Assembly (NCBI GenBank): GCA_019677205.1
Contig: JAAMXY010000718.1
Location: 55,709-119,708 of the forward strand
Length of the DNA: 64,000 bases
Direction of reading: 5' to 3'
Source: Pinguiococcus pyrenoidosus
Lineage: Eukaryota; Sar; Pinguiophyceae; Pinguiochrysidales; Pinguiochrysidaceae
Part shown: positions 61,166 through 64,000 of the stretch, piece after piece
Numbering within the stretch: position 1 is the first letter of the stretch
Layout: every line of letters starts with the position of its first letter
Position numbers and translations under genes: made by a program
Notes under the pieces: model-generated
What the model saw: the letters and a program-made list of their open reading frames with translations, nothing else
What the model was told of the DNA's origin: nothing
The model's database searches: none

Positions 61166-63399
61166 TTACTTCCGCGTTTGCATAATCTTCGCCTTGCGGA
61201 CGCCCGTGATGAGCGCCTCCACGGCCTTCGGATCCGCCATGGTGCTGACGTCCCCGAGCTGGTCCTCCTCCCCGGCCGCGATCTTCCGAAGCACGCGTCG
61301 CATGATCTGCCAACATAGGCAAGGAGAAGTTTAGAAAGCGCATTCCCGGATCACCACAAGGTGACGCCGCTCCACCAAGCCTTCGCGGTGGCGGCCCCAT
61401 GTCGGCCTGCTCCACTCACCTTTCCAGATCGTGTCTTCGGAAGCCCTTCCGTGGGCACAATGAGATCCGGCGTCGCGAAGGGTCCGATGGCCTCGCGCAC
61501 GGCTAGCCGGAGCTGCTTGGTGAGCTCCGCCGATTCCTCGTAGCCGTGCGTGAGGATGACGTAGCAGCAGATTCCTTGCCCCTTGATGTCATGCGGCATG
61601 CCAATGACCGCTGCTTCGGAGACCGCGGCGTGTGCGACGAGGGCGCTCTCCACCTCCGCCGTTCCCAAGCGGTGTCCAGACGTGTTCAGCACATCGTCGA
61701 CGCGGCCGGTCACCCAGTAGAAGCCATCGGCGTCTTGGCGGGCACCATCTCCGGTGAAGTAAAATCCAGAGTAGGCCCTCATGTACACGTTCAAAAACCT
61801 TTCATGGTCGCCCCAGATCGTGCGCGCGACGCTGGGCCAAGGACGGCGGACGGCGAGGACGCCTTCGACCTCCTCCTCGGTGTTCGTCAGCTCCTCCCCC
61901 GTCTGCGGGTCCAGGATCGCGAAGTCGATGCCAAAGAAGGGGAACGAGCACGACCCGGGCTTCATCGGGGTCGTGCCCGGCAGGGGCGTCCCGATGTGGC
62001 CACCCGTCTCCGTCTGCCAGTACGTGTCCACGATCGTGCACCGCTTCTCCCCGACCACCTCGTAGTACCAGCGCCAGGCCTCGGGGTTGATCGGCTCCCC
62101 GACGCTTCCAAGAATCCGGAGGGACGACCGGTCGTACTTCTTCACGGGGTCTTCGCCGAAGCGCATCAAGGCGCGGATGGCCGTCGGAGCCGTGTACAGC
62201 TGCGTGATGCCATGCCGCTGCACGACGTCCCAGTAGCGGCCGGCGTCCGGGTAAAGCGGCGTGGACTCGAACATGACAGTGGTCGTTCCGTTCACGAGGG
62301 GACCGTACACGATGTAGCTGTGACCTACGGAGCACGAGCGTCAGGCGTCGGCCAACGCCCGCCCGGGCAGGCGGCGACCATGCGCTTTCCCCGATCCGCT
62401 ACTGGTGGTACCTGTGATCCAGCCGAGGTCCGACAGGCAAGCGTACACATCTCCGTCGCGGAGATCGAACACCTTCTTGCAGGTGAGTGCCGCGTACGTC
62501 AGGTATCCTGCCGTGGAGTGCGCGATGCCCTTCGGCCGGCCCGTCGAGCCGCTGGTGTACAGAATGAAGAGCGTGTCCTCTGAGTCGCAGTCCTCGGCCG
62601 GGCAGTAGCCCCGCTCGTTCCGAATCAGCTCGTGCAGATCGATGTCCCGCGTGGGCACCATGGGCACCTCCGTCTCAGTGCGCTTGGAGACGAAGACCTT
62701 CCGGACGGGGTCCTGGTCGCCGAGGCGGTTGTGCACCTTGTTCAGCGCTTCATCCGCGATGGCCTTGAGCGGGATCGTCCGGCCGCCACGCTTGCCCTCG
62801 TTGGTCGTGAAGAGCCAGGGCGAGTTGGCGTCGATGATCCGCTCGGCCAAGGCCTCGGCGCTGAAGCCGGCGAAGACCAGCGAGTGCGTGGCGCCGATGC
62901 GGGCGCAGGCAAGCATGGCGACCACCGCCTCGATGACCATCGGCATGTAGATCATGACGACGTCGTACTTGCGCACGCCCTTCTTCTTCATGGCATTGGC
63001 CGTCTTGCACACCAGGCGGTGCAGCTCTTCGTAGGTCACCGTGCGCGTGTCGCCGGGCTCGTCCCCTTCCCAGATGATCGCCGCCCGCTTGCCGCGCTGC
63101 TCGAGGTGCTGGTCCAGGCAGCAGTAGCTCGCATTGAGCTTGCCGTTGAGGAACCACGCGACGTCGCCGTGCTCGAAGCCCCCGCTGTGCACGATGTCAA
63201 AGGGCTGGAACCACGCGAGCAGCTCGTTGGCGTGGTGGCCCCAGAAGGCGTCCGGGTCCTCCAGAGACATCTTGTGCAGGTTGCGGTAGTCCTCCATGGC
63301 GTGGTCGCCATCGAGCTTCGCAGGCACGGCCACGTCCATCGCGCCCGCCTCGCCGTTGCTCTCTCGCGCCCGCTTGGTCGGCGGCAGGCTGCTGCTCAT
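61166..63399 (-). CDS. ACS: Acetyl-CoA synthetase (AMP-forming)
   Basis: Activates acetate to acetyl-CoA via acetyl-AMP. Exons 63399-62412, 62324-61420 and 61306-61166 join to 677 aa (E. coli Acs 652). Visible are the ACS N-terminal block [20 protein letters not shown], the P-loop-like [20 protein letters not shown], and the first intron inside [16 protein letters not shown]. Then come [19 protein letters not shown], the hinge/adenylate motif [17 protein letters not shown] and [20 protein letters not shown]. The second intron falls immediately after the catalytic, acetylation-regulated lysine (LPKTRSGK, then [13 protein letters not shown]). No targeting leader is obvious at [14 protein letters not shown], so a cytosolic or nuclear enzyme is likely. 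The frame is open upstream to 63549 without an ATG. Confidence 0.96.
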
Positions 63400-64000
63400 G
63401 CGGATGACGTCGGGGGCTTGGCTGCACGCTTCGCCCACGGTCTCAGGGCCACAGCACGAAGTCGACGGGGGCACCGGCGGCGCTGGACCCAAAGAGCCAA
63501 ACGACACGGGAGAGCGCGGGAAAGAGCCGCGGACTAGGACGCACCGCACAGTGGATCCACTGCGGCCTCGACTTCAAGCTTACGTATACGTCGGTCTACG
63601 GTCTACGTCGGCGGATCGATATCGAATTCGATGAACGTCGAATTGGGACGCCTGCAGCTTGCGCTGTGCGGGCCGGATCGGAGTCTTGTTATCATCGTTT
63701 CCGCGAGATTTGATTCTCAGGTAAACAAATTCAGGTGAACAGTCAGGTTAAAAGGGGTATTAATGTAACCGTCGACGAAAAAGCCAGATGGACCAATCAG
63801 AGACGAGAAAGAGGAATTTTTCTTTAGGCATATGAGAGGTTACTCAAGAGTCTTGCAGTGAAGCCATGTTATAAGTGAATATTCAAACCTTCCTATGGCC
63901 TCATAAGGCACTATTTTGGCCTGATTCGAAGCTTTATTATAGGATCAGCTACTCGCCGTCGAGGATCCCAACAGTGGCCGGCACACGATGGCGTCCAGGC
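63400..64000. other. 5' flank of acetyl-CoA synthetase, no gene seen
   Basis: The last 600 bp grow AT-richer from about 63690. No open frame, repeat or RNA gene recognised; a gene may lie beyond the window edge. Confidence 0.5.

Noticed and set aside
61546-62583. 345-codon open frame antisense to acetyl-CoA synthetase
   Set aside because: Shadow of a certain gene; compositionally biased and without family features.

Overview
This is a 64 kb piece of a protist nuclear genome, almost certainly from an alga with a red-derived secondary plastid. Three things support this. (1) Genes carry short GT-AG introns of roughly 65-310 bp with no operon structure. (2) The protein content is eukaryotic: ATM kinase, alpha-COP, YIPF6, a deubiquitinase, a heat-shock factor, and ciliary proteins (MAK/CILK1-type kinase, TBCCD1, DNALI1/p28, enkurin). 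(3) The short-chain dehydrogenase at 36088 starts with a signal peptide whose predicted cleavage site is followed by Phe (SAAF-RPPP). That is the bipartite plastid-import signature of stramenopiles, cryptophytes and haptophytes. I cannot name the species.

Layout. 1-7 kb: the 5' part of a VPS26C/arrestin-fold gene and two same-strand ammonium transporter paralogues separated by A-rich tandem repeats. 7.7-17.5 kb: a complete ATM-type PIKK in four exons, ending in a separate FATC exon. 17.9-22.8 kb: a MAK/CILK1-type ciliary kinase, uracil-DNA glycosylase, and a CCDC124/Lso2-like ribosome-associated protein carrying an inserted RGG box. 23-30 kb: ALDH9/betaine-aldehyde dehydrogenase, a small basic Cys/His-rich protein next to an AT-rich island, a flavin amine oxidase, and a membrane-anchored GDPD-like protein. 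30-37 kb: alpha-COP head-to-head with YIPF6, then a plastid-targeted NOL/NYC1-like reductase. 37-47 kb: a USP47-like deubiquitinase, a GTPBP1-type GTPase, and a pepsin-like aspartic protease. 47-56 kb: TBCCD1, DNALI1, an AT-hook/Myb-like/SAM protein, a coiled-coil protein, and a [2Fe-2S] thioredoxin-like ferredoxin fused to a TPR-like region. 56-64 kb: a heat-shock factor, enkurin, and acetyl-CoA synthetase.

How the genes relate. Four of the proteins belong to cilia or centrosome/basal-body biology. ATM and UNG serve genome maintenance, and alpha-COP and YIPF6 both serve ER-Golgi traffic and share a 463-bp divergent promoter. Many neighbours are head-to-head with gaps of about 200-460 bp, and one convergent pair has stop codons only 31 bp apart, so transcription must be tightly packed.

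Exon boundaries were placed by hand from GT/AG sites, reading-frame continuity and remembered family alignments; no database search was possible. I found no tRNA or rRNA gene, no CRISPR array and no recognisable transposase.
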